Below, in pieces: positions 42,565 through 52,200 of a stretch of 64,000 bases of DNA. The position numbers were made by a program, and so were the translations under genes. The notes under the pieces were generated by a model, which worked only from the letters and a program-made list of their open reading frames with translations, was not told the DNA's origin and made no database searches. The stretch comes from Kriegella aquimaris (GTDB taxonomy: Bacteria; Bacteroidota; Bacteroidia; Flavobacteriales; Flavobacteriaceae), in contig NZ_FNGV01000001.1 in the NCBI RefSeq assembly GCF_900103215.1, forward strand, positions 434,001-498,000. Direction: 5' to 3'. The first letter of the stretch is position 1. Every line of letters begins with the position of its first letter.

Positions 42565-44127
42565 CTAAGGTTTTTGTTTTGAATTTGCTGCTTTTTCAAC
42601 CACTGTAATTACCTTATTAACATCAACATTCAAGATATCAGTCGCATTCCCTTCTGGAAATTTTACGCGCACATCAACTTTACTATGCCCAGCTACACCA
42701 AAATGAAGCACAGGGTCATTTTGTGCACTATAACCCGTCGCCCCCTCAGCAAAACGAACACCTAAGAGCGCTGATGGCTCCCCAATGTGGCCTTCTGAAT
42801 AAACATATACAAAGCTCCCAATAGCATCAATCTGCCCATTGGCACGATACAGCTTGACTTTTAACCAATTTCCAACATTGGCGGTAGTATTCTTAAATAG
42901 TGAGTTAAAATCACGTTTATCAGAAATTCCCAAATCTAGCCGACCGTCCCCATCGAAGTCAGAAAAGGCTACCCCTCGCCGGTCTCCTTTTGGTGGTGTT
43001 ATTCCTGTTGCTCCAATTATGATAAAATTGCCATCCCCATCATTGTTATAAACTTGAAGGCTACCCTTATTTTTGTTGAATGAGGCTTCATTCCCAGGAA
43101 TGATCAAATCAAGGTCGCCATCATTATCAAGGTCACCAAATACCATCATATATCCATCATAGTTTGGAAATGTACTTATTTTGGTAAATACGCCTTCACT
43201 GTTCTTATAGACCTCTCCACCACAAGCAAAATCTAGGTCACCATCATTGTCTATATCCCCCCAAGCGGCTCCATCATCTGATTCCTTATTATCAAGTGCT
43301 ATACCAGCTATCGAAGCAACCTCCGTGAAAGTTCGATTTCCGTCGTTGCGGTATAAATGATTCGGAGCATCACGGATGTTTGTATAAATGTCTATATCCC
43401 CATCACCATCATAATCAATAGTTTGAACACCCTGGTTATTGCCGTCTGTACCTAATGTAGTGGCAGTTAAATACTTGCCCGTTCCATCATTCCAGAAAAC
43501 ATGGTCATTTGAGGTTCCGTCCGTTTTATCTCCACCTTTTATTTCCGACCAACTGACGGCTACAAGGTCAAGATAACCATCCCCATCAAAATCAGCCGCA
43601 CCTACCCCTCTTGTTTGATTAGAGATAGAGCCTGGCGCTTCGAACAAAGCAGTTGAACTCGTTAATATGTCAGTGAAATGTCCTAAACCATCATTGTTTG
43701 CCAGCACATCGACAACCTTTTCTGTATTGGTATAATGCCTGTTTCCATTAGCAAACCAATCCCTGTCTCCATCATTATCCCTATCAAATGATATACCTCC
43801 GTGCCCCTCATCCTTGAGTTGCCTGTAACCTGAAGAAACACTAATATCTTGAAAAGTACCATCACCATTATTATGAAGTAGAATATTAGGCCATCGACCA
43901 ACAAAAAGGTCAGGCAGTTCATCACCATCAATATCGGCCCATACAATACGGTGGCCCCAACTGTATGGCCCATCAAAGCCTTCCTCCTTGGCTGCCAGAT
44001 TCGCCGTGGAATCGGCTGCCCTTAGTCCACTAGAAATAGTGACATCTTCAAAACTTATCTGACTAATTCCATAATAGGGAAATAGTCCAAGTAAAAGCAC
44101 TAATTTTATTTTGTTTATAAATAACAT
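42565..44127 (-). CDS. CRTAC1-like FG-GAP/VCBS propeller protein with ASPIC/UnbV domain
   Basis: 520 residues, signal peptide (KLVLLLGLFPYYGISQ). Seven regularly spaced FG-GAP/VCBS Ca-binding repeats are visible: DIDGDELPDLFVG, DRDNDGDRDWFANG, DFDGDGYLDLVAVS, DYDGDGDIDIYTNI, DIDNDGDLDFACGG, DLDNDGDLDLIIPG and DFDGDGRLDLGISD. They are followed by an ASPIC/UnbV-type C-terminal domain (NWLKVKLYRANGQIDAIGS, VLHFGVAGHSKVDVRVKFP). Such proteins are seven-bladed, calcium-stabilised, extracellular binding proteins of unclear ligand. A strong Shine-Dalgarno sequence precedes the ATG, which is unusual here. Confidence 0.88.
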   Translation of the reverse strand: MLFINKIKLVLLLGLFPYYGISQISFEDVTISSGLRAADSTANLAAKEEGFDGPYSWGHRIVWADIDGDELPDLFVGRWPNILLHNNGDGTFQDISVSSGYRQLKDEGHGGISFDRDNDGDRDWFANGNRHYTNTEKVVDVLANNDGLGHFTDILTSSTALFEAPGSISNQTRGVGAADFDGDGYLDLVAVSWSEIKGGDKTDGTSNDHVFWNDGTGKYLTATTLGTDGNNQGVQTIDYDGDGDIDIYTNIRDAPNHLYRNDGNRTFTEVASIAGIALDNKESDDGAAWGDIDNDGDLDFACGGEVYKNSEGVFTKISTFPNYDGYMMVFGDLDNDGDLDLIIPGNEASFNKNKGSLQVYNNDGDGNFIIIGATGITPPKGDRRGVAFSDFDGDGRLDLGISDKRDFNSLFKNTTANVGNWLKVKLYRANGQIDAIGSFVYVYSEGHIGEPSALLGVRFAEGATGYSAQNDPVLHFGVAGHSKVDVRVKFPEGNATDILNVDVNKVITVVEKAANSKQKP

Positions 44128-44130
44128 TTT

Positions 44131-44137
44131 CCCTCCT
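44131..44137 (-). promoter_or_regulatory. strong Shine-Dalgarno of the CRTAC1-like gene
   Basis: AGGAGGG on the minus strand ends 3 nt before the ATG at 44127. Bacteroidota genes usually lack such sequences. Confidence 0.6.
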
Positions 44138-44334
44138 CTCGTTAATTTGAAATTTTAACTTTTAGCACTAATAACTTCCTTGTTAACAGTTATTTAATCG
44201 ATGTAAATGATGGTATTCATTGCAATATTTTTATAGCTAACCTCTGGGGCGACTTTTGGTTTTAATCTCACTCAATCTTGAGAAAAGAACTCCCGAACTC
44301 AAGGTAAATAAAGCTCTTACTACATCCTTTTAAG

Positions 44335-45762
44335 CTAATTGTCTCGGGTCAGCGCCGCCACCCAACCGCCTTTGAAAGGTGCAGCGATGGTTGCTACGAC
44401 TCCTCCTTGAATTTTCTCATCCTTGTACCATTTACCTTCGGTGATGCTGATCCATTTAAGGGTAAAGGTGCCTTTAGCTTTCGTAAGGTCTAATCCCACA
44501 CTGCCAGAATTGGTGAAATACAGGGCATATTTTTCCCCAGGCTCTGCTGCGAGATAGGCCTCATTGGGAGACCTGTCTACGAGAAGTTCCATATGGGGCT
44601 TCAGCTCCCAAAGTTTCATTTGACTTTCGAGCAGGCGACCGGCCCGTATGCTTGCCTTGGCCCTTTCGTTTAGAGCGTTGCCATTAGGTGAACGATGAAA
44701 CCGAACCCCTGCCGAGCCCGCCAGTATGTTTCTCCAGAATCGTTCAACGCCGTCTTCCTGTCCTCCCGAACCATAGTTACTATATCCCCCGCCATATATT
44801 TTGGTATGGTTGCTTGGCCGTGGGTGGGTTTTGTTCACCTGTTCAATCAACCATTGCAGCTCATGCCAATGTATATCATCAAAATTACGACTGTTAACCT
44901 GTGAGATATCGGCAAAAGTATAGTGTTCTCCATCATTAAAGATAATCGGGGCGCTCACCGACTCTTTTCCCTTATGTACATCGTCGAACATATCTGTTGT
45001 ACCCACACTTGTCCCCCGTTCCTTGGCCTTCGCTTTAATGAAATTTATCCAATACCGACCCCAAAGTGCATCAGTGGTCGTTTCGTTGTTCATACAATAA
45101 AGAACATTGCCATATTGAAGACTGTACGACAACATTTTGGTAACGAACGCCTCTTGATACTTATAGATCAAATCTAATTTTTTATCATACCCCGGCATAT
45201 CTGGAAGGGAATGAAAAAAGGGTTGGACATCCTTGGAAGGATGAAGTGGGTACTTCTCATCAAAACCAATCTCCTTATAGTTATAGTTGATGTTTAGGCG
45301 GGGATTCCAAGGACTGATTTCCCAATATTTTTGGGAATAATCAAAGCGGTCCCAGACCTCGATCTGAACTATAATATCACGCTCGCTCGTCCATTTTAGC
45401 ATGTTCTGGAACCTTGTCCAATAGTCTTCGTTCCACTGATTTAAATCAAATATAGAGTCATTTATCAAAGCATAGGGTTTGAGTTCCTTGCCCTCCCGTT
45501 GGCTCATCGTATTCCGCACAAAATTGCCTCCGACTTCCTGGATCTCTTCAAGATGTTCCAGCAGGCCATCGGCCAAAAAAAGATGGTCGGTCTTGCTTCC
45601 ACCAAGGAGCAGCACGGGCTCTCCCTTATACTGCCAATACCTGACATTTTCTGACCAAGGCTGTATTTCCCCTTGGTTATTATTTACGGTAGTTGCATTT
45701 TCTTGTGCCCATAAGGCCCCTAATGGCAATGTCAAAAATAAAAGGAAAATGATTCGCCTCAT
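44335..45762 (-). CDS. secreted (beta/alpha)8-barrel glycoside-hydrolase-like protein (DUF4038-like)
   Basis: 475 residues with a signal peptide (IIFLLFLTLPLGALWAQ). The N-terminal half has barrel-like strands (VLLLGGSKTDHLFLADG, GGNFVRNTMS, DIIVQIEVWDRFDY). VLYCMNNETTTDALWG puts an Asn-Glu pair where clan GH-A enzymes have their acid/base. A final beta domain of about 80 residues (ALYFTNSGSVGLDL, FTLKWISITEGKWY) resembles the collagen-binding-like domain that follows DUF4038/GH140-type barrels. It is therefore the best candidate hydrolase of locus 2, though no established GH family is certain. A 195-bp gap with a palindrome (45801-45821) separates it from the Sde182-like gene upstream. Confidence 0.65.
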   Translation of the reverse strand: MRRIIFLLFLTLPLGALWAQENATTVNNNQGEIQPWSENVRYWQYKGEPVLLLGGSKTDHLFLADGLLEHLEEIQEVGGNFVRNTMSQREGKELKPYALINDSIFDLNQWNEDYWTRFQNMLKWTSERDIIVQIEVWDRFDYSQKYWEISPWNPRLNINYNYKEIGFDEKYPLHPSKDVQPFFHSLPDMPGYDKKLDLIYKYQEAFVTKMLSYSLQYGNVLYCMNNETTTDALWGRYWINFIKAKAKERGTSVGTTDMFDDVHKGKESVSAPIIFNDGEHYTFADISQVNSRNFDDIHWHELQWLIEQVNKTHPRPSNHTKIYGGGYSNYGSGGQEDGVERFWRNILAGSAGVRFHRSPNGNALNERAKASIRAGRLLESQMKLWELKPHMELLVDRSPNEAYLAAEPGEKYALYFTNSGSVGLDLTKAKGTFTLKWISITEGKWYKDEKIQGGVVATIAAPFKGGWVAALTRDN

Positions 45763-45800
45763 GATGAAATAATTAGGATTAGATGAATGTGTTCGATTAA

Positions 45801-45821
45801 TGCCAAATATTAATATTGGCA
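45801..45821. repeat. 21-bp near-palindrome upstream of the barrel-hydrolase-like gene
   Basis: TGCCAAATATTAATATTGGC plus A is nearly symmetric (arms TGCCAA/TTGGCA), 38 bp before the ATG at 45762. It could be an operator or an mRNA hairpin; no T run follows on the minus strand. Confidence 0.4.
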
Positions 45822-45957
45822 GATATTTATTTCATAAAATTAGATTACCCCCAAAGTACGCTTCGTCCTTTCAGGCTCATATGTGTTTTGCGATTTATAA
45901 ATCGGTATAATTAATTTGGCAGTATACTGAGTTATTCCTTCGTATTATATTTCAGTA

Positions 45958-47397
45958 TTACTTCACTTGTAAAATTATCCTTCGATACGAAACTAACTCC
46001 GGACTCCCATCATCCTTAACCTCCAGAATCAAATGAATATCACCTTCGGGACATTGCTCTGGTAGTTCAACCCTAACAACAGCTTCATTCGTACTACTTA
46101 GACTGACCGGTGAGACGGATACTTCACTGTATTCCCACCATTTGAAACTAATTTTATCACCATCGGGATCATATGTCCTACTTGCATCGATATTAATAGT
46201 TTGCCCGGGCTTAACATTTAGTTTAATGATTCGCCGGCTTCTATCATTGTCGACAATCACTACTGGATTATGATTGGTTTTTTCATAGGGCAAAAGATTC
46301 CATGTCATACGTGCCGCAAAATCATTTTGATAGGCTTCGCGCCAACGCGCAATTGTCCATTTTTGCCGAAGACCTTTATCCATTTCACCAGACCAATGAT
46401 TATCTTCTGCATCAATATAATACGACTCTCCGGCTGCAGCATAGCGGCCTCCCCAACCACCCCATTCAGGGAACTTAGGATTATTTAGACCATTTTGATA
46501 AACAAAGAACCATGAAGGCGTGTCTCCTTCTTTAACACCAAGCAAATTTCTTGTGGTCGGCGGGTTTTGATGAACGTCGTTTGGGTAACCCTTACCCAAG
46601 GGTCCCCAGTTATTAATGTTTTCTTTAATCCATTTATCACTATTCAAATTTTCAATACCTGCAGCTACCAATGGTAAAGTCTCTTTACTGCCTCTTGAAT
46701 CATTTTGGTACATTCCACGAAATGATGCATCCAACGAATTCATAGATAGCGGTCCTGGTTCAACGTACCATATTTCCGGAAAATTTTGACGTATCCATTG
46801 TCCTGTTCCCATTTTGGATAGACTATTCCAACCATCTTGATCTGAGATAGCAAAAACACGTAGTTTTTTGACAAATGTTTCAACTTTTCTAGGCGAACGC
46901 GTACTTTTTATATCAAGAAGCGCTTGCGCCAAATCATGTGCTCCACCCCAAATAGTTATATATAGCAGTTCTTTTGAAGCGTCTACTGTTTTAATGATGT
47001 GTTTTGAACCTGAAGTCTCTTTACCTATTTTCAGGTTTTCAACCCCCCTATTTACCTGCCCACCATGTACCACTTTCAAAAGTGATTCCGCTGTTGGGTA
47101 GTTAAGGTTATGTAGCAGTAGATTCTCTCTAACCTCTCCATAATCTTTAATTGCCTTTACTAATAAATCTGTACGAATACGATGTTTATAGCCTTTTCTA
47201 GGGATATTATCAGAGGTGGCAATGAGACCTTCAATACGGAATTCATTGGAATATACCAACAGATGTCTAATGGATTGTTCATCATCTGGGTCACCACCAA
47301 TATCGGTAAGCACTAATAGTCTTGGTCTTTTATCTTTTTGTGCAATACCCTCAAAGGTTAAAAAAAGAAATAGTAGTACCGTAAATAGTGTGCGCAT
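45958..47397 (-). CDS. secreted Sde182-like (DUF1593) nucleoside-hydrolase-fold protein
   Basis: 479 residues with a signal peptide (MRTLFTVLLFLFLTFEGIAQ). The N-terminal nucleoside-hydrolase-like domain starts with LVLTDIGGDPDDEQS (residues 28-42), whose Asp cluster matches the Ca site of inosine-uridine hydrolases, and continues with IWGGAHDLAQAL. An Ig-like C-terminal domain follows (ASRTYDPDGDKISFKWWEYS to the end), as in Sde182-type cellulose-binding proteins. A role in hydrolysing or binding a pentose- or uronate-containing glycan is likely but not shown. It is the first gene after susD in locus 2, beyond an attenuator-like hairpin. Confidence 0.82.
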   Translation of the reverse strand: MRTLFTVLLFLFLTFEGIAQKDKRPRLLVLTDIGGDPDDEQSIRHLLVYSNEFRIEGLIATSDNIPRKGYKHRIRTDLLVKAIKDYGEVRENLLLHNLNYPTAESLLKVVHGGQVNRGVENLKIGKETSGSKHIIKTVDASKELLYITIWGGAHDLAQALLDIKSTRSPRKVETFVKKLRVFAISDQDGWNSLSKMGTGQWIRQNFPEIWYVEPGPLSMNSLDASFRGMYQNDSRGSKETLPLVAAGIENLNSDKWIKENINNWGPLGKGYPNDVHQNPPTTRNLLGVKEGDTPSWFFVYQNGLNNPKFPEWGGWGGRYAAAGESYYIDAEDNHWSGEMDKGLRQKWTIARWREAYQNDFAARMTWNLLPYEKTNHNPVVIVDNDRSRRIIKLNVKPGQTINIDASRTYDPDGDKISFKWWEYSEVSVSPVSLSSTNEAVVRVELPEQCPEGDIHLILEVKDDGSPELVSYRRIILQVK

Positions 47398-47436
47398 TTA
47401 AATAATGTTATTTAATGTTTTTGGATATAAAATATA

Positions 47437-47475
47437 CCCTAGTTAATAGCTTCTTAAAATGGCTGTTAACTAGGG
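47437..47475 (-). terminator. attenuator-like hairpin between susD and the Sde182-like gene
   Basis: 14-bp arms CCCTAGTTAATAGC/GCTGTTAACTAGGG (one G-U) with an 11-nt loop, 13 bp after the susD stop. Only a broken T run follows on the minus strand, suggesting partial termination or a stabilising 3' end that keeps susCD mRNA above that of the enzymes. Confidence 0.6.
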
Positions 47476-47488
47476 CTAGAATTTTCCA

Positions 47489-49234
47489 TTAATAACCAGG
47501 ATTTTCTGGAGCTAGGGCAGGATTGTTAGCAATTCTACCGGGAGTAATAGGGAAATAATAGTGTTTTTCATCAAAATCGGATGTTCTAAAATTCTCTTTA
47601 TATTCAATTAAGAATTTCCCCGTAAGAAAGTCGTAAATATAATTTACTCCTGTCCAAGATTTTGATATAGTTTCCTCTGCTATTCTCCACCGTTTTAAAT
47701 CCCAATGTCTTAAAGCCTCAAAAGAAAGTTCTATTCTTCTCTCATGTCTGATCTTTTCTACGTCAATTGCTGTATGCAAGGGTAAAGCAACACGTTCCCT
47801 TATTTTATTGACCGCGTCTAAGGCTTCCGCTTCTTTATTGAGATAAAAAGCTGCTTCTGCATAATTTAAGAGTATTTCGCCCAAACGAAATTGAATTTTC
47901 ATGTTCTTTCCTTTTCTATTGTTAAGGTCGCCATTGGGATCAACACCTTTTTTAATGGAAAAACCTGAAAAATCACGGCCTGATGTTCTATAATTTGCTC
48001 CCATGACCGGTAACCCTTCATAAATACCATCACGAATAATTTCTCCATCAGCTGCGCGGATACCATTATAATAATTGACTGGGTCAAACCCTTCCCAATT
48101 ACTTCCATGGGTCCAAATATTGGCGTGAAAACGAGCCTCCAAATTACCATATAGCTCGTCAAAAGTCCATAATTTATTTGTGACAGCTTCTCTATCCCAC
48201 GGAACAATAACGCCATCTTTAGTCTCAAAACTCTCGACAAATTCAAGATACGGACAAATATTTTCAGTCATCCACCCTGGAGCCGCTCCGATTACTGAAT
48301 TATCAACACTCCAATCATTATTAACTTTTAACCCATCATAATATTTCGCCCATATAACCTCACTGTTGTCTTCATCTATAAACGCCTGTTGGTAATTTTC
48401 AACGATGTCATCAGATTTTTTATAAAGTGAGAAAGGCCCATCAATAATTGCCTTTGAAGCATCATAACTAATTTGCCAATACCTGTTTTCTTGGTCACTA
48501 GGAATACCGACTAAACCGTCAATTTTTACAGTACCCCAACGGGCAATGCTTGCGGCATACAAAGCAGCCCTGCTCTTAAGTGCCTGGGCTACGTATAAAG
48601 TTGGGTCACCCAATCGAGCTTCTGATGGATACGGAAGCATTTCGTTATTTATTAATGCATCACATTCAGAAATAACAAAGTCATAAACTTCCTGTTCTTT
48701 GTTTCTTGGAACAAGTAACTCTTCAAGTGGCGCGTCAATGGCCTGTGATTCAGTAATAATAGGGATACCTCCGTACCATTTCACCATTGTAAAATAAGTA
48801 AGTGCCCTGGCAAATTTTATACGGCCTATAAGTAATTTCTTTTCATCTTCAGCTATGGTAGAGTTTTCCATTTTTTCCAGAAAATCATTCATTTTTCGCA
48901 CATTACTATAGTGCCACTGCTCCAATCCTCCATTTTCATCTAAAAGACCTGCTTGCCATTTTACCACAACATCTTGGTTTGGTCTGCCATTAGTTGCTTG
49001 ATCAGCAACAGCATTTATAGTATATATGTTATTTCTCTGTCTTTGATTAGTGTCATAATCATTATACATGAAATACATATGACTGTACACGTCGAGAATA
49101 TAGGCATCAACCAAGACCGGATCGTCCCAGACAATGTTGTCACTTATAATATCAAGTGGTTCTCTCTCTAAAACACTATCACATGAAGAAAATACAAGTG
49201 ATGCAAATACTAAGGTATATAATAACTTTTTCAT
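47489..49234 (-). CDS. SusD/RagB-family glycan-binding lipoprotein (locus 2)
   Basis: 581 residues. The lipoprotein signal ends at Cys18 (LVFASLVFSSCDS). SusD-family landmarks are the early IVWDDPVLVDAYILDVYSH, the helix segment GRIKFARALTYFTMVKWYGG and the RagB-type ending with FRLGEILLNYAEAAFYLN, RHERRIELSFEALRHWDLKRW and HYYFPITPGRIANNPAL. It lies 6 bp after susC and should cap its barrel to capture oligosaccharides. A strong hairpin follows its stop codon. Confidence 0.95.
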   Translation of the reverse strand: MKKLLYTLVFASLVFSSCDSVLEREPLDIISDNIVWDDPVLVDAYILDVYSHMYFMYNDYDTNQRQRNNIYTINAVADQATNGRPNQDVVVKWQAGLLDENGGLEQWHYSNVRKMNDFLEKMENSTIAEDEKKLLIGRIKFARALTYFTMVKWYGGIPIITESQAIDAPLEELLVPRNKEQEVYDFVISECDALINNEMLPYPSEARLGDPTLYVAQALKSRAALYAASIARWGTVKIDGLVGIPSDQENRYWQISYDASKAIIDGPFSLYKKSDDIVENYQQAFIDEDNSEVIWAKYYDGLKVNNDWSVDNSVIGAAPGWMTENICPYLEFVESFETKDGVIVPWDREAVTNKLWTFDELYGNLEARFHANIWTHGSNWEGFDPVNYYNGIRAADGEIIRDGIYEGLPVMGANYRTSGRDFSGFSIKKGVDPNGDLNNRKGKNMKIQFRLGEILLNYAEAAFYLNKEAEALDAVNKIRERVALPLHTAIDVEKIRHERRIELSFEALRHWDLKRWRIAEETISKSWTGVNYIYDFLTGKFLIEYKENFRTSDFDEKHYYFPITPGRIANNPALAPENPGY

Positions 49235-49240
49235 GATTTT

Positions 49241-52200
49241 TTATAGTTTTAATGATACTCCTAGTGAAAATGTCTTTGGTTGCGGATAATATCGACCGCT
49301 ATTGTTTGCCGTTTCCGGATCCATATCCCATTTATTCGTCCCACTAAAGGTCAAAAGATTTGTTCCCGATAGGAAAAGGCGTACGGATTCTATGCCAACT
49401 TTAGTTCGCATAGGAATGGTGTACCCTAAATTAAAATTCTTAATTCGCAGGTATGTGCCATCGACTAACCAAAAATCGGAGTTTTTAGTGTTGTTGACAT
49501 TACCCGTTGCAGATACTCTTGGCAATAATGCATTTTTGTCATTATTTGCTGGATTCCATCTGTTCTCGTAAGTAAGGGCAAATGTATTTACCGTACCATA
49601 AGGTAAAAGACCTCTATTAATTTCAACATCGTACATACCTGCCCCCTGTAATAATAAGGATAAATCAAACCCTTTATAGTCAATGGACATATTTAGACCA
49701 AATGTCAATTGAGGAATGTTTGAATTCGAATTCTCATCTTCATTATAAAGAAGGTTTGAAGTCGAAATCACCTCTTGATCTCGAAAGTCTATTGTACCGT
49801 CATTATTTATATCAATATATTTAATGTCACCGGGTGCAAGGGTTTCATTGCCTTTCTGATCTTGATCGTATGATAGATTATCAATTTCACTTTGAGAGGT
49901 AAACAGCCCATCTGATTTATAACCAAAAACCCGATCGACCCAATTACCCGATTTTGTTCTTATTCTGATATCATCTTCATCTTCATACATAGGTTCGTCA
50001 AAATGATCCCACTTGGCCCTTGACCAAGCTATATTGGCACTTATATCGTACTTGAATTCGTTCTTACGATTTCTGTGCCCTAACAAAACCTCAAAGCCAC
50101 GCTGGTTTTGGCTATTCAAATTCTCAGCCGGTAGGTTGGCACCAAAGGTATTTGGTAAAGATTGAGATCTTGTTGCCAACATATTCGTTCTTTCGCGATA
50201 AAATGCGTCTAGTTCGGCATACAACAATCCATTGTTGATACTGAAATCTAACCCAATATTATAAATTGTCATGTCTTCCCAAGTAATATTGGGGTTGGCC
50301 AATCCAGTTGAATATATGGTAGTGTAGGGTGACCCGTCTAAAACATAGCCGGCGTCCATATATGGTCGGATAAAACCTGAAGCTATTTCATATCCACTTA
50401 GATATTGGAAATTACCGGTAGCATCATAACCAAGGTTACTATAGCTTGCCCTTAACTTCAAATTATCAATCCATTCAACTTTGTCCTTAATAAAATTTTC
50501 TTCAGAAATTCTCCAACCTGCCGAAAAACTTGGAAAAAGACCCCATCTATTGTTTTCGTTAAACCTTGGTGATCCATCATATCTCACGGTAGTCTGAAAC
50601 AAATACTTGCCATCATAGCCGTAATTAAGTCGGCCTACATAGCTTTCTCTTCCATCTTCAGATGCACCACCGCTAACTCGTTGGCCTTCGCCACCAGCAG
50701 CAAACAAATAATCAATAGCATCCGTTAGGTAATTTTCACCATGCGCGCTAGTGTTATGCCCGTTGGATTTTATTCTTTCATAAAGAAGGAGTGCGTCAAC
50801 ATTATGCTTCTCATCGAATGTTCTTACGAACTTAAGGGCTAGATTGCTAGTAAATGACGAATTGACCTGATAGCCTTGATCCAACTTGGTTTTAAAACTA
50901 GAACCTCTATCTATGTAGGTATCACTTACGGCATCATATTCATGTAAAAAATAATTCTTCTCCCAATTCTTATAGTCATTACTAAATTCAAAGTAACTTC
51001 CAAAGCCATCTATAGACAAGCCTTCCACACCTGGGATATCATAATTAAAAGAACCTTTAATATTAATATGTCTATTGTTATCCGCTTGATAGCCCCCCAA
51101 ATCGAAAGTACTACCTGCAATTGGCGATACGGGTACAGATCCCCCATAAGCAATTTTAGTTTTATCAGGCAATTCTCCCAAATAGGTCGGCAACGCATTA
51201 TTTATATCTGCCCAAAGATTGTAAACTGTACGCAATGGGCTTTTCAAATCTTCCGCTATCATCGATAGGTCTAAGGAGACAGTAAGATTTTTTGTGACTT
51301 CTGCATCAAGGTTGGCCCTAACATTATATCGTTTGTATTTATTGTCTCCAGATTTATACCCTCCTTGTTGGTCTAAGTAACTAAATAGAGTGTAATACTT
51401 AATTTTTTCAGACCCCCCTCTCAACGATACCTCATGCTGAGTTTGTGGAGAATAGTTATTCATTGTCAGACCCCACCAGTCTGTATTCGGATAATTTAAT
51501 GGATCCTCACCACTATAATATTTTGCCACGTCTTCATCAGAGAAGAGTGGGTCTAACCCGTCGTTGGTCTTAAATTCATTCATTAATTCAGCATATTGGC
51601 CACTATTCGCATACTGCAGAAAATTCGTGAAACCTACATAAGTTGTAGTTGAATTAATGCTTATTTGCGGTTTACCAATTGTACCTCTTTTAGTTGTAAT
51701 TAAAATAACTCCATTACCTGCTCTGGCACCATATATCGCTGCGGAGGCATCTTTTAATACAGTCATGGACTCTACCTCTTCGGAAGCAATGTCATTAAAA
51801 TCACGCTGAATTCCATCAACAATAACCAACGGAGTCCCAAATCCTCGTATACTTATAGAAGATTCGTCATTGCCAGGTTCACCACTAGTTTGTTTGGTTA
51901 TAATACCTGGCAAACGACCAGCAACTGAATTCGTTAGATCCGCAGTTTTGGTCATTGCAAGAGCCTCTCCTTGCACTGTGGCCACAGCGCCTGTAATATC
52001 TTTTTTGGCTTGTGTTCCATATCCAACAACGACAACTTCATCTAAGCCCGCAGCACTTTCTTCTAAAGCAATTTTCAAGCTAGACTGTTCGTTTACAGAC
52101 ACTTCCTTTGTAGCAAAACCAATATAGGAAACTACTAAAACTGCGTTTGTTTCGGCAACTTCAATCGAAAACTCACCATCAAAATCGGCAGTAACGCCAT

